A stretch of DNA of 64,000 bases from Ampelocalamus luodianensis (GCA_036346255.1 JAYEVH010000443.1:186001-250000), one strand, 5' to 3'; shown: positions 47,201 to 58,925, numbered from the stretch's first letter. Notes: generated by a model from the sequence alone, not told the origin. Numbers and translations are program-made.

Positions 47201-48338
47201 GTTATCCAGGCATTTCGGCGTGCTAACCACACTAGAGTATATGGGACCTCTCTTGACCTAGTACTTTGGCGTGTATTGGCTCCGGGTCGCAGGAGGTCGC
47301 AGGAGGGATGGTGTTGGGAGCATGGTAGTTGTCCGAAAAGCTTTACCCCGCAAAGGTAGTTGTCTTTTCGGCTTAACCATGTAAGCGTATGGATTTCTAT
47401 CCATACGAGCGGCTCGTAGTTAATACACAATATTGGAAAAAGTCTCGTAGGACTTAGTTTGTGCAGACATACCTTCTAAGTGTGCTTTGGCTTAAAGGCG
47501 ATCTCAAGTGTGGGTACAGATGGTACACCCTGCAGGTTAAAACTATTCGAATAGCCTCGTCCTAGGTGATGGACACGCTTGGGTAAGCTTTTCAAGAGTT
47601 AGACTACAACCTTTTAAATTAAAACTTGTAGGTGGTACGAACTGGGATTAGTGCTATGTTGTAGTGACTATTGGGATAGTCACTTCTAGGTGGTTATTTG
47701 TATCTATCTTTGTTTGTGATTATTTCAACAAGAAAATGAATTGCAAACTTGCCTTTAAAGCTGTATTACATTATTGCAAATAAAGTTGGCTTTATGCAAA
47801 TGAAACCTATGACCTCCACGAGATAAGTCGCATATAGCATATGAGCAGTCCGCTAGTTCACACGTCGGTCTTGCAGTACAAAGACAATCTTTGTACTCAT
47901 TGGCTTTGCTCAATGTTTTGTTGCGGAGGAAGAAGGTGAGCCCCAAGGGCCTCACTTCGTGAGTTCTCTTTGCCGCCGTGTTCGACGACTAGGCTTGGCG
48001 GTCGGTCGGATGCCTTGTGGGTTGAAGGCACACCGATTGGCTTTGTTTATAGCCATCTTATGGCACTTTTGCTTCCGCTGTCTATCTTCTGTTATTTGTG
48101 TATCTTTTGGCCGGTCGGCCTGGTTCTGTAATAATCTACTGGTTGTTTACCTTCTGCTTAGTAGTGTAATGTTTGGACTCTATGTTCGGAATGGAGTTGA
48201 TGCATAATTTTGTGGTGAGGTGTGTATACTGCTTTCTGGGAAGTATACATATCTCGAGGCTCGGTTTATTTGATTTGTGATGCTAGGACCAGGTGGTTGG
48301 TTAAGCATTACAAGCCAAATAAATTGGGGGTCCTCACA
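44266..48338 (+). repeat. 3' LTR of E3
   Basis: 4,073 bases from TGTAACAGCC to GTCCTCACA, followed by the CTCGT duplication. The intact TG start here shows that the TC at the 5' LTR is a change in that copy. Confidence 0.9.
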
Positions 48339-48343
48339 CTCGT

Positions 48344-48956
48344 CAACATCCATCCCTCTTCTACTCTTCAGGGTGCGATCCCTGTTGAGCATTTTTGTGG
48401 TCTTTTTCCTGACTACTCTGCCCTTCGTCTGTTTGGCTGCGTTTGCTACGTTCTCCTCGCCCCTCAAGAACGCACCAAACTGACTACTCAGTCTATTAAG
48501 TGTGTCTTTCTGGGATACAGTGCCGAGCACAAGGGCTATCGGTGCTGGGATCCTATTGGTCGATGGATGCGGGTTTCTCGAGTTGTGACTTTCGACGAGT
48601 CTTGTCCCTTCTACCCATGTCCTGCCTCTCCTTCGGCTTCCTCTGTGGAGTCTCTGTCCTTTTTGACCTTTCCAGATACAGCTATATCTGTCTTGCCCTC
48701 GTCCACCCATCCCACTGAGTCTCCACATATTCCTCCTATGGCCTCTCCACCGTTGTCGCCGCCTGCTTCGTCTCCTATGGCTCCTCAGCCTTCTCCCACT
48801 ACAGCACCTTCTTACCCTCTCTTCTACACTCATCGACCTCATATTGAGGATCTTCCAGATGAGCCATCTTCTCCTGATGCTCCATCTTTTTCTGATGCTC
48901 CATCTTCCCCTGATGGGTCATCTTCTCCTCGCTACGCTCTCCTACCGCCCCCCTGA
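48344..48956 (+). pseudogene. E4 integrase C-terminal part
   Basis: Resumes the E4 integrase across the E3 insertion: SALRLFGCVCYVLLAPQERT and CVFLGYSAEHKGYRCWDP are the standard copia integrase C-terminal motifs, then a Pro/Ser-rich linker with repeated SSPDAPS-like segments. A TGA at 48954-48956 ends the frame before RT. Confidence 0.88.
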
Positions 48957-50374
48957 CCTTTTGGTTTTGCTGGTGCAGCTACTCATGAGCTTGTCTCCTA
49001 CCGGGATGCTGTTACTCACCCTGAGTGGCAGCATGTCATGACCGAGGAGATTGCTGCCCTCGAGCGTACTGGTACTTGGGATCTTGTTCTTTTTCCATCT
49101 CACTCTCATCCCATCACGTGTAAGTGGGTCTATAAGATTAAGACTCATTCTGACGGCTCTCTTGAGCGCTATAAGGCGTGTCTTGTTGCTCGTGGCTTCC
49201 AGCAGGAGCATGGTCGTGACTACGATGAAACTTTTGCTCCTATAGCTCACATGACCACTGTCCGCACTCTTCTTTCGGTGGCATCTGTTTACCACTGGCC
49301 TGTTTCTTAGCTTGATGTCAACAATACCTTTCTTAATAGCGAGTTGCGTGAGGAGGTCTATATGCATCCGTCACCTGGGTATTATGTTCCTGAGGTCATG
49401 GTCTGTCGCCTTCGTCACTCTCTCTATTACCTTAAGCAAGCCCCTCGTACTTGGTTTGAGCGCTTCTCCTCTGTGGTCATTGCTGCTAGTTTTTCAGCTA
49501 GTGATTATGATCATGCGCTCTGTGTCCACACTTCGTCTCGTGGTCGAACTCTTCTTCTTCTATATGTTGATGATATGATCATTACTGGATATGATTATGA
49601 GTACATTGCCTTTGTCAAGGCTCGTCTTAGTGAGCAGTTCCTTATATCGGATCTTGGTCCTCTTCGTTACTTCTTTGGGATTGAGGCTACTTCCACTCGA
49701 GATGGTTTCTTTATGTTCCAAGAGAAGTATATTCAGGATTTTCTTGATCGCACCTCTCTCACTGATCAGTGTATTGTTGATACTCCCATGGAGCTCAATG
49801 TTCATCTCCGACCCTCTGATGGCGAACCTCTTTCTGATCCGACTCGCTATCGTCATCTTGTTGGGAGTCTTGTCTACCTTGTTGTTACTCGTCCAGATAT
49901 CACTTATCCAGTCCATATTCTGAGTCAGTTCATCACTGCTCCCACTCAGACCCACTACAGCCACTTTCTTCAAGTTCTGTGATACCTTCGTGGAACTATC
50001 TCTCGCCGTCTCTTCTTTCCATGCTCTAGTTCGTTACAGCTTCGGGCTTATTCGGATGCTACTTAGGCCAGCGATCCCTCTGATCGTCGGTCTATCTCTG
50101 CTTACTGTGTTTTTCTTGGTGGTTCTCTCATTGCTTGGAAGACGAAAAAATAGACTGCAGTGTCCCGTTCGAGTGCAGAGGCTGAGTTGCGAGCTATGGC
50201 TCTCTTGACAGCAGAGATTACTTGGCTACGGTGGTTACTTGAGGATTTTGGTGTTTCTGTCACTACACCGACTCCTCTCTTGTCAGACAGTACAGGTGCT
50301 ATCAGTATTGCCCGTGATCCTGTGAAGCATGAGCTCACCAAGTATATTAGTGTTGATGCTTCCTTCATGGGGTC
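48957..50374 (+). pseudogene. E4 reverse transcriptase-RNase H, with nonsense codons
   Basis: Copia RT: AVTHPEWQHVMTEEIAALER, TCKWVYKIKTHSDGSLERYK, YDETFAPIAHMTTVR, the catalytic YVDDMIITG, FLISDLGPLRYFFGIEAT, then RNase H (SRSSAEAELRAMAL, HELTKYISVDASF). Stops at 49308-49310 (TAG), 49980-49982 (TGA), 50064-50066 (TAG) and 50151-50153 (TAG) all lie in otherwise open frame, each explicable by one C-to-T or G-to-A change. The end of RNase H (normally ~60 more residues) is missing: the frame runs directly into LTR sequence. Confidence 0.88.
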
Positions 50375-50495
50375 TATATGTATAGTGTGTTATTCCCTAT
50401 TGTTATGAGGGGTTATTTGCATATTCATCACCTGTACTTTGTGTATATATGCTAGCCTTTTGGCCCTCTGGTAATATAAGTTGCTATTCCTAACA
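50375..50495 (+). repeat. 3' LTR of E4, 5' end truncated
   Basis: Matches 32836-32956 closely (TATATGTATAGTGTG to TATTCCTAACA) but lacks the first ~9 bases including TG. The upstream join with RNase H indicates a deletion that removed the end of pol, the PPT and the LTR tip. Confidence 0.85.
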
Positions 50496-52445
50496 AAGAT
50501 GACCCTAGCCATTCTGCTTTTTCGAACATAAAATACACAGAGCTCTTGATATGCAGCGCGTGTACGATATCTAAGGTGACCGGATTCTAATTCCGTAGGA
50601 AACAAAATAACGGTCAATAAATTTTAGTTCTTATAGTTAGGGCATAAGTAGCGTTTAGCATGCCATTCGTAAATTATTGTTGGGATAACTAACGTCCCCA
50701 AGTTGTGACCTGGATCCCACGAGACGAAAGATTAGTAGCAGTTGATCCAGAGCCTACATATAGATATAGCTACCCTGCATGCGCCAATGGCCGTCTCTCT
50801 TCCTGTGAGTTGTTGGTATTTTCTTTTGCAATTAAGCCACAGATTGCACGCAGACTGCACCCCAACGTTGCAAGTGCAACCATTGCAATGGACAAAACAC
50901 GCAGACTGCACCCCAACGTTGCAAGTGCAACCATTGCAATGGACAAAACACGCAGACTGCATCCCAACGTTGCAAGTGCAACCATTGCAATGGACAAATC
51001 CACTGGAATATGGGTATATTATTCATGCTGGCTAGGCAGTAAGTTCACATGGACCTTGGATCAGATCGGTAACAAACGTACGAATATAAGCTTGTCCATA
51101 TTTAAGTCACACTATTGAGAAATTGAACACTTGCAAGTCACAAGCGAACTCGGGAAGTAGTGTATACCGCTCGACGGTATCCTAAAACCTTTTACAGTGC
51201 GGTGTGATGTTTTACTGTGGATATTGTTGGAATTTTCCTTCACATGATGCACTCAGCTCTCTGATGTCTTCGCGTGAAAGCTTCTGCCTGAAAGCAAACC
51301 ACGAACGCCAAGGAAAAAAACACTGATTTCTTTTCGGGAGGTCGTTTTGTCATTTTTGTATTTCTTCACAACTAAACTTGCATGTCTTACAAACAGCTAG
51401 TGCTAGTTATATAGGCACAACACGTAGACTAAAACGAATACGAATCCGGTTCGGCAAGCATACCGAATACAACCTGGAATCAACTCTACCACTCGGACTC
51501 AAAACAGAAATTCCACAAAGGAAAAATCAACACCTACCAAAAACAAGATTAAATTCTATCAGATATAACAAGGTGGCAAATCTTTGCTATGTTTGTCATA
51601 CAAGAAGCTAACAAATACTCCTCCCAAAGAAAAAAAGAAGAAGAAAGCTAACGAATAGGTAATTCTTGGAAGTAAAGACAAGAATACGAACAAGCGAATG
51701 GCTACCTCCACAGACCACAGTTGTCAATTGATATGTCAAGCACAGTGCTCTGGAATATCCCTCAACGGGCAACTAGAGCATTAGAAAGCAAGAACAGATC
51801 TCGAGAGTCGAGACCATGCAAAACTTTTCATCGAGGTAAACACTATGAGATTTTAAGCACCTTGAACTTTCCACGGGAACACTTGACTCTTTCATTGAAC
51901 TCTTTTACGGTACACTCAATTTAATACAGCCTGTCTATTCTCTTTGATCCAATGGTTCAGATTTATTATGATTTAGTCATACTACACCTGGCAGTTTGAG
52001 TAGTAGAATCCCGAGATGGTAGAATTATAATTGCTCATGTGGGGATCACATACTATAAGAGTAATATTTTCAACCCTAGTTATAGAAATCCATAATACAC
52101 CCACAAAAAATTATAAATACAAAAAAAAATCTATTATGCCCTTGACGAATCAATGGTTAAATTTGATTTATACTGCTACTATATACTATTAGTAGAATAT
52201 ACCGTAAAATTTATCGTTTTTAAGCCAATCCTTCATGCTGCCAGTGCCGACACACGTTGGCATGCCTAGTCCACATGGCACAAAAATTACCATGTGTCTC
52301 TTATTGATCGGCATGGTTGGTCAGAATCCCTTGAATGGGATGATACAACTTTCCTCCGAGTTTTTGGCCTAAATGGTGTTGTTGGTGCCATTATCAACGT
52401 AACTGGCCGTTCGCAAACTGTAATACTAAAAATGACACAACGGAC
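50496..52445. other. Spacer with a 51 bp repeat, no gene recognised
   Basis: Low-copy-looking sequence of mixed composition. Apart from the 51 bp repeat at 50847-50999 I see only short frames, none with a recognisable motif. 51930-52230 is AT-rich and could be a miniature element, but I found no convincing terminal inverted repeats. Confidence 0.45.
50847..50999 (+). repeat. Three tandem copies of a 51 bp unit
   Basis: Units start at 50847, 50898 and 50949 (CACGCAGACTGCAC...GGACAAAA) and are almost identical; the third has one T for C and a different end. 51 is 17 codons, so a plus-strand frame (50705-51118) runs through with a 17-residue repeat (RRLHPNVASATIAMDKT), and the minus strand is also open. 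No protein family is recognised. Confidence 0.92.
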
Positions 52446-52868
52446 ATGCCAGGCGCCGACATGTGTCAAAAAACATGCCACCCGTGCCCGGATTTCATCT
52501 CAACCATTCGTCGGGGGACCGAACGGCCCCCACACCGCCACGTCGCCTTTGTCGTGCCTCCTTCGCCCGGACTCTCGCCTGCCGTGGCTCCAGCACCTGG
52601 ACGCGCGCCATGTGGCCGCGTTGTTCCTCCCATGCCAGGACATGCTCCTATCGTGCCTCCAGTGCCCGGACGTGCGAAACGTGGGCGCACCGTTCCTCCC
52701 GCACCCGGGCGTGCTCCTACCGTGCCTCTAATGCCCGGATGCGCGCGCCACGTGGCCGTGCTGTTCCTCCCACGCCCGGATGCGAGCCTACCATGCATCC
52801 AAAGCCCGAGCGCGCGCCATATGTGTTTGGGCAGGGGTTTTAGGGAAATTACGGTTTTAGTTTTCTAA
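52446..52868 (+). CDS. Hypothetical Pro-rich repetitive frame (minisatellite-based)
   Basis: A 140-codon frame whose centre is a ~69 bp (23-codon) minisatellite with motif VPPxPGRAP...GRxVPPxPG, about three units between 52555 and 52760. A two-base change in the last unit makes the end diverge. All three plus frames are open here, which favours a GC-rich minisatellite over a gene. The start chosen is only the first ATG. Expression is unproven. Confidence 0.25.
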   Translation: MPGADMCQKTCHPCPDFISTIRRGTERPPHRHVAFVVPPSPGLSPAVAPAPGRAPCGRVVPPMPGHAPIVPPVPGRAKRGRTVPPAPGRAPTVPLMPGCARHVAVLFLPRPDASLPCIQSPSARHMCLGRGFREITVLVF

Positions 52869-53045
52869 AATTAGGGTTTCATGATTTCATGTGCGCGGTT
52901 ATCAGGTGTTTTAGGGTTTTGTGAATGTGAACCTCGGGTGTGTTATAGGGATTTATGATTTTATGTGAACCTCATGTGCTTTAGGGTTTTATGATTTCAT
53001 GTGAACGTCGGGTGTTTTAGGGTGTAATGTGAATCTCCGGTGTTG
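52840..53045 (+). repeat. Degenerate TTTTAGGG-containing repeat
   Basis: About four units of roughly 40-45 bases with the core TTTTAGGGTTTTATGATTTCATGTGAACCTCGGGTG. The TTTAGGG word matches the plant telomere unit but is never in tandem with itself, so this is a minisatellite and not a telomere remnant. Confidence 0.65.
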
Positions 53046-53936
53046 CAGTCGTCTCCGGAACCGATGTACTTCGACAATACTATACAAATAAATTTTGCAT
53101 TAAACGCACAACATATATACATCGTACACACATGATACATATATGCAATGTACACACATGATACCAAAGACATGGGCAGTTATTTAGGCATATCCGCACA
53201 TCACATACATGTGCATGTGCGACCATTAAAATGGGTAAGTTTTTCACCCCACCCCCCACCTCCCGGGGTCGAGCTATAGAATGGCTGGTTGGCTGCGCGA
53301 AAGTAAACACCTGAGTTGCGTTGCGTTAGGAAGGAGTAGCTGCGTTATCCCCAAACAATACACCAGGAGAAGCGATAGATATCGAGATGGCGCAGGAGGA
53401 ACCTGCAGCAGGTAATTCACTCCATCGAAATGGTTATGCTGCTTTTGTATTGTTACTACTATATGCTTTCTGTGGTTTGCGTGTGTTAATTTGTGGTCTA
53501 GTAAATTTTTGCTGGCCGAGATTCTAGTCTAATCAATTGGCGCTCAAAAGTTTTTTTTAGAAAAGTCTTGGAGGATTTCCTAAAGATGTGACGGGTAAGA
53601 CTTACTTCCTTCTCACTCCAAATTTAAGGTAGAAATGAGACTGGAATTTGATTGGAGATGTTCACAACCTTGTGTTTCAACCATTGCACCCCAAGATAGC
53701 TAGAAAACCTAGAAAGATGTCTATTAATTTATAAGATGACGTGTGTTTCTTCAATATAACATTTTCAAACACATTGGATCATAATCTGACATGGATACAT
53801 CTCGAAGCTAATCTAAATACCTATCCTCTGATCACCCCCGCCACCGGCTACTATCCCTATCTCTTCCACGTGCCTCCTCACTCGAGTTATTACTGACTTC
53901 TAGCTTCTCGTTCTAGGCCTGTGTAACATCCCAATT
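53046..53936. other. Spacer; possible first exon at 53389-53413
   Basis: AT-rich with a C-run near 53250. At 53389 ATGGCGCAGGAGGAACCTGC encodes MAQEEPAA and is followed by a fair splice donor (GCAG/GTAATT) and intron-like T-rich sequence, as in the 5' end of a plant gene. No second exon is identified before the LTR-like start at 53934. It may be a gene-end remnant. Confidence 0.3.
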
Positions 53937-54517
53937 TTGCCTCTTTTGTTAAAAATAATTTAAATTAAGTAATTCAAAGTGCTGGAGAATTCAAAGTGCT
54001 GGAGTTTATGCAATTAATTTATTACGAATCAAATCCGAATCCAAATCTCAATTCAAACTTCAAGTCAAATTTCCTTCTCTCTCAATTCAATCAGAAACCC
54101 TAATTCAAAGTTCCGAATTCCATCCTCAAATCAAATTCCATCATCAAACACAATTCAATCTGAATATCAAATCCAAATCTGAATTCAAATTCTCCTATTT
54201 GAATTTCCTTCTCAATTTTTCCTTGGGCCTTGCCGTGCCTCGGGTCGGGCCAGCTGGCATGGCCCATCTGGCCACCACTAGCCGGGGCTGGCAGGTAGGC
54301 CAGGAGGGAAATGGAGGAAAGAAAAGAAAAGGTAAAAGAAAGAGGAAAGGAAAAGAGAAAAGAAAAAATGAAAAAAGAAAAAAGAGAAGTCAGGCTGGGC
54401 CAAGTGGTTTCGGTCCAGACCGCACTTTTGAGGTTTTAATTTATTTTCTTTTTCTTTTCTTTTGAAACTCGGTTTGAATTCAATTTTCTGTTTTGGGTTG
54501 ATGTTTCAATTAACAAC
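53934..54517 (+). repeat. LTR-like fragment starting TGTAACATCCC
   Basis: TGTAACATCCCAATTTTGCC is a common start for grass gypsy LTRs, and AT-rich then GC-rich (54200-54420, with an AAGAAAAGG-rich purine tract) composition follows. The end is not found; hAT sequence takes over at about 54518. Confidence 0.4.
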
Positions 54518-54800
54518 TCAAAAATTCGAACATCGACGAAGCGTGAGAAGAAGTTTTAAAAATTCTACACTTTTAAACAATTGAGCTGAAAGTGAATTTT
54601 GAGGTGTCGCACCAAAGTCTTCCACGACTTTGATAACACAGTCTGCAATATTCTCACCCGTGTATGCTACGTCAATTAATTTGAAACCTATAATTATTTT
54701 CTCCATTACTCAGTCGTCATTAACATAATGAGCAACTACACTAAGATAATCCTCCCTAGCCTGACCACACCATATGTCCGAGGTTAGGGCCACCAAAAAT
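54518..54800 (-). pseudogene. hAT-superfamily transposase fragment
   Basis: Minus-strand reading shows VALTSDIW, EDYLSVVAHYVNDD, then MEKIIIGFKLIDVAYTGENI and ADCVIKVVEDFG, a well-known block of plant hAT (zinc-finger BED, RICESLEEPER-like) transposases. A TGA at 54710-54712 stands where the family has Trp (TGG to TGA). Only the central part is present; neither the BED finger nor the C-terminal dimerisation region is seen, so it is a truncated, dead copy. Confidence 0.8.
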
Positions 54801-54900
54801 ATGCACGTACTAAATAGTTCCTTTAATTTATTATGATATTCATTGTAGTATTTTACTAGATCCTAATGTAAGTTTGGAAAGTAGTAGACTCACAAAAGTT

Positions 54901-57900
54901 ATGAGGCCTCCCGGGATCGGATCCGTTCAAGCTAAGTAATTACGCTAAAAACGCAATACTTAACGTGAGACGAAAATGATTCTAAGTGCCCGGATATGTG
55001 TCTCATGTTAGCTCCCAAGGATCAGTGGCTAACATGCACATATCCTAATACAACATTGCAATCACATCCATACACAATCGTACAAGAGAATAGAAACTTT
55101 GATACATCTTCAACATATAGAACCTTATGGTCCTAATTTTACATAAGAGGGCCAATCGGCCAAATCTAAATAATAATAACACAAATAAATCGCAGCGGAA
55201 GATAAACTTAAAGTAAAAAGGGAATAACCGAGTTGGCATGCCCAAATTCCCACAAGCAACCAACTAGAGTTAAAGCCGTTGCGCTTGTCGCCCCACTACG
55301 ATCAAATAGACACTTTTCAAGTACAAAGTTGTACTCATGAGACTTTTCAAGAAAAATAAGGATGCATGTAAGTATCAAAGGAAGGCTACTACACTAGTCC
55401 ATTTTCGCGTAAAGCAAGTTTTGCATAGAGATAAACAATATAGATTCAACTTGCCATTTGTAAAACATTTAGAAAACATTTTATGACAGTAAGTAATGAT
55501 CAACAAAGGTATACCCTCCAAATATAATCAACACACGAACATCTCATTCGTGGCACAAATCATTCCTAAACTTCAACATAATCCAATCCATAAAATCCTC
55601 AAATTTCATTAGGATTCAATTCAATTCACCGGCCGATGGACTAGCTCCATCAACCGCTCTCGGCTACGACTACTAGCATGGCTAAGCATCGTTCTACAAA
55701 CTAGTAAACAATCTCATATAACATATAACCTTAGTCATTCAAGCTAAAAGGGTAATCGACATTCAAAGGAGGGCTAATGCAGCAATTAGAAGATTAACTA
55801 CTTCTACCCATAAACATACATTTCAAAATAGCATGCAATTGCGATAATAAAACTCACACAAAACTTTTAAAAACCACTGGGAGCAATATGATCAAGAGGA
55901 GGGTGCTCGCACCTTTGCTGGTATCACTTGTTCAATCTCAGGATATACTCATAATAATCTCACGAATATATCGTTATCGTCAAAAACCTAATGAAAGATG
56001 ATATTGCAATAAATATCAAATAAGGCCATAAATTCAACATGCTAAAAAATGCATGAAATTTTTATGGTAGGTAGATTACGATTTTATTAGAATTTAGGTG
56101 AAAGAATTAACTCATTTGGACTTAGTATGTGAAAGTTATCACAGTTTGAAAATCAGCAATTTAATAAAAGCTCAAAAACCCTAGCTCGGTTACTGTTCAT
56201 CTGCAATTAATTGTTTTGTGAAAATTTGCATAACAGTGGTGGGGATAAGGATTGCATGGTTGGAAAGATAATAAAAAGTTATGTTCAATAAAAATTGAAT
56301 CACCCCATTTGGAGTTCGAATGAATTTTCTATGAATTTTTGAAGTTAATTCCATTTCTAGTGTAAAAATAATTCTTTTCTGAATTTTTCTAATGCATTTA
56401 ATACTTTTTACACTCAACTTAACCTAGCCTTTGTCATGACAAGTGGGCCTACATATTTTCTTTTCTTTTCCAATTAATTCCTAAAGGAAAACTTCTACCG
56501 ACAAATCTAATCTTCTCACTATCATTTACTTAACCGATTCTCCGGTGTTGAGTCCAATCACATGCACAATACTCTCCGATCATATTCTCATATCTTGATC
56601 AAAATCCCATACTAACCTCCACTAAGGCATAATCAAGGTAGTCAATCCAACAAAATAATTCCCGGACTCATAAACTTTCATCTACACAATCCATCCGGTA
56701 GTTGTACGAAATCTACTAAGTGATAAGCATATGACCATGATCGAATCTATCAATAGTTCTTTACTAGACTATTTAAGCTAATACTAATCACAAACTCTAC
56801 TAGTCTCACATTGGCGAATCACATTCGCATACACCAAAATTTCCACCGATCGAGGTTTATTTGACTAACCGACACCTAATGAGCTTTACAATATAATTGC
56901 ACGTCCGACCTCTAATAGCTCAACAATCGATCAACTCATAATCGTACCACCGAACTTAGTCATGTACAACATCTACCAATCCAATCACATTTGTGCCTCT
57001 ACGATCAACTAATAATCATTTATCTACTAACTCATTGGAGGGTACAAATCTATCAACTCGGCACATAGGACTTATCTACTAATCACATAGCAATCCAATC
57101 ATTTATCCGCACTCAAATAATCTATTGTTTTCTTCTCCCAATTCTAGCACATATGACCCACCAAGTTATTTCTTAAGACATTCCATCAATTTACTCATGA
57201 TTAAATAAATCACCCGATTCAACCTCCATATCTCCATAAATATTCACACAAGAGCTATCCATCAAGTATTAAATCATAAAATCCTTATGCGTTCTAACTT
57301 CTAAAAATTACTAATCCAACGTGAGGGAAAATCCCCAATTAATTTATCCTCAAAGATCACCATAATTTTTTTTATACGACTCCAAAATATCATCCGGTCA
57401 AACAATCCAATGTATTTTTAATTTAGCATCCACCGACCAACAATACACATAAACTGCTACAACAATCTAATCATTTGTATCCATAATATTTATCACATAA
57501 TCCCGCCTACGCACAAATAAGTCCTAACCGGAGAGTTACACCGGTCTTAAGCTACCAAAATATTTTTACAAATAAACATGCATAAATAGATGACGTGCTC
57601 ATGACTAATATGCAACATGTACAACTAATATCGTAATGCGATAGCACAATTTAACGCGAAGTATTTTACCACGGCACTAGACGTGCCTAATATGGCCGGA
57701 CATCATCTTCTCGGCTCTCGTCCGCGTCCACCTTAGTCGTTGCCGCTCCAGCGTCCGCTCAGCCTCTCGTTCTCGTCCGCGTCCCTCTCCGTATCGTCAC
57801 CGTCGCTCTCGGCCCACCGCGCCGCTGCACGCATGCACACGAACATCACCTTGCATCTTGGCACATTGATTGCGCTAATTTAATTAATCGTAATAGTTTG

Positions 57901-58925
57901 GTAGAAACTGAAAGAGCATCAAAAGAACCAAGGATGTGTGTTTCCTTGTGTCATCTGTCGGCTGCATTTCGCTTCAAAACACAAACACAACACCCTTCAC
58001 CTCCGTGCACCATCGTTGCCGGCCGGCCGCCTCGGCGCCGGGATCGGCCACCTCTGCCTCGACGTCACCTCGGCCGCCGTTAAGCCACGCCTTGCGCCCA
58101 CTGCCTCCGCCGGCCTTGACGCCTCGTCGTCCTCCGTTTTTGGCGTCGGACGGCCACTGTCGCGCCAATGCCATCGCCTGGCCACGCCCTCGTCTTGGTT
58201 GCTCCACTCCGCCGGCTTGTGTAGGCTACCGTCGCTACCGTTGGCTCGGGCCGAGCCTCACCGGGCTGCGGCCAGCCTTGGTTGCGACATTGCTTGGCCA
58301 GCTCTAGGCCAGAGCGCCGCGCCGCCAAGCCGCTGCAGGGCAGCCGTTGCATGCATGCGCCAAGCCTTGTGTTGCCGAGCAGTAGGCGCTGCGCCTCCTC
58401 GACCTCGCCTTGGCTCGACCGCTGCCATTTTCTCTTTTCTCCCACAGCACGGCCCCCTCTTTCTTTCTTCTGCTTCTCTCTCCACCTAACAGCATCTCTT
58501 CTGGCTCCTCCCAGCGCCCACTGTTTCTCCCCTTCCTCTTCTCCAAATCACTCAAATGACCATGCATGCAAAATCTAATTGGATGAATGGAATGCTAGAG
58601 TGATGGGGATCACAGTGGTATGACATGCATTGAAGCTTTCAAGGTTCTTGATGGTGTTTGGGAGGAGAGAAGGTGGAGATGAGCTCATGGAATGAGAGAA
58701 GAAAAGAACTGGTCATTGCCTGGTTTCGGAAAGAAGAAAAGCAATGGGGAAGAAAGGAAATGAATAATTGTAGTGCTTTTGGTTGATGGGTTCACTGGCT
58801 CTAGCGGGAATAAAATAAAAAATGGCAAAGTGAGTGGTTGTGTGTGTTTGGGTGTTGGGGAAGAGAAAGAATAGGCGAGTGTAGTTGAGGGGTGGTGTTA
58901 GGCTAGGATAAGAACTATCCAAACT
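54901..58925 (-). repeat. LTR-D: diverged relative of LTR-A/LTR-B
   Basis: Begins TGAGGCCTCCCGGG and matches LTR-A/B in order, with low identity: GTTAGCTCCCAAGGATCAG...GGCTAACA, GGCCAATCGGCCAAAT, GCATGCCCA...GCAACCAACT, and ATGCTAAAAAATGCATGA with GTGAAAGAATTA at 56040-56110. The right part (56450-57600 AT/C-rich, 57660-58560 GC-rich) does not align and no GTGACA end is found, so it is truncated on the right or a separate family. No primer site lies to its left. Long frames at 57900-58500 reflect GC content. Confidence 0.65.

Larger units (their letters stand above)
35342..48338 (+). mobile_element. E3: 13 kb Ty3/gypsy element inserted in E4
   Basis: Complete structure: LTRs at 35342-39494 and 44266-48338, primer site, gag, protease, RT, RNase H, integrase, PPT, and target duplication CTCGT (35337-35341 and 48339-48343). 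Gag and pol motifs place it in the same lineage as E1. The first dinucleotide of the 5' LTR is TC instead of TG. The coding part has very many one-base frameshifts although the LTRs remain similar. Confidence 0.92.
32827..50495 (+). mobile_element. E4: short-LTR Ty1/copia element, interrupted by E3
   Basis: About 4.7 kb once E3 is removed. Coding order gag, protease, integrase, RT, RNase H identifies Ty1/copia. LTRs are ~130 bases. Many in-frame stops and some frameshifts make it inactive. Left flank GGGGC and right flank AAGAT differ, so there is no target duplication. Confidence 0.88.

Noticed and set aside
51930..52230. Possible MITE
   Set aside because: AT-rich with weakly similar GTAGTAGAAT-like words, but no terminal inverted repeats or target duplication could be matched.
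52840..53045. Interstitial telomere
   Set aside because: TTTAGGG words are spaced ~40 bases apart inside a larger unit and never tandem.
57936..58578. Long overlapping frames on both strands (up to 183 codons)
   Set aside because: GC-rich part of LTR-D; open frames on both strands at the same place indicate composition and not coding.
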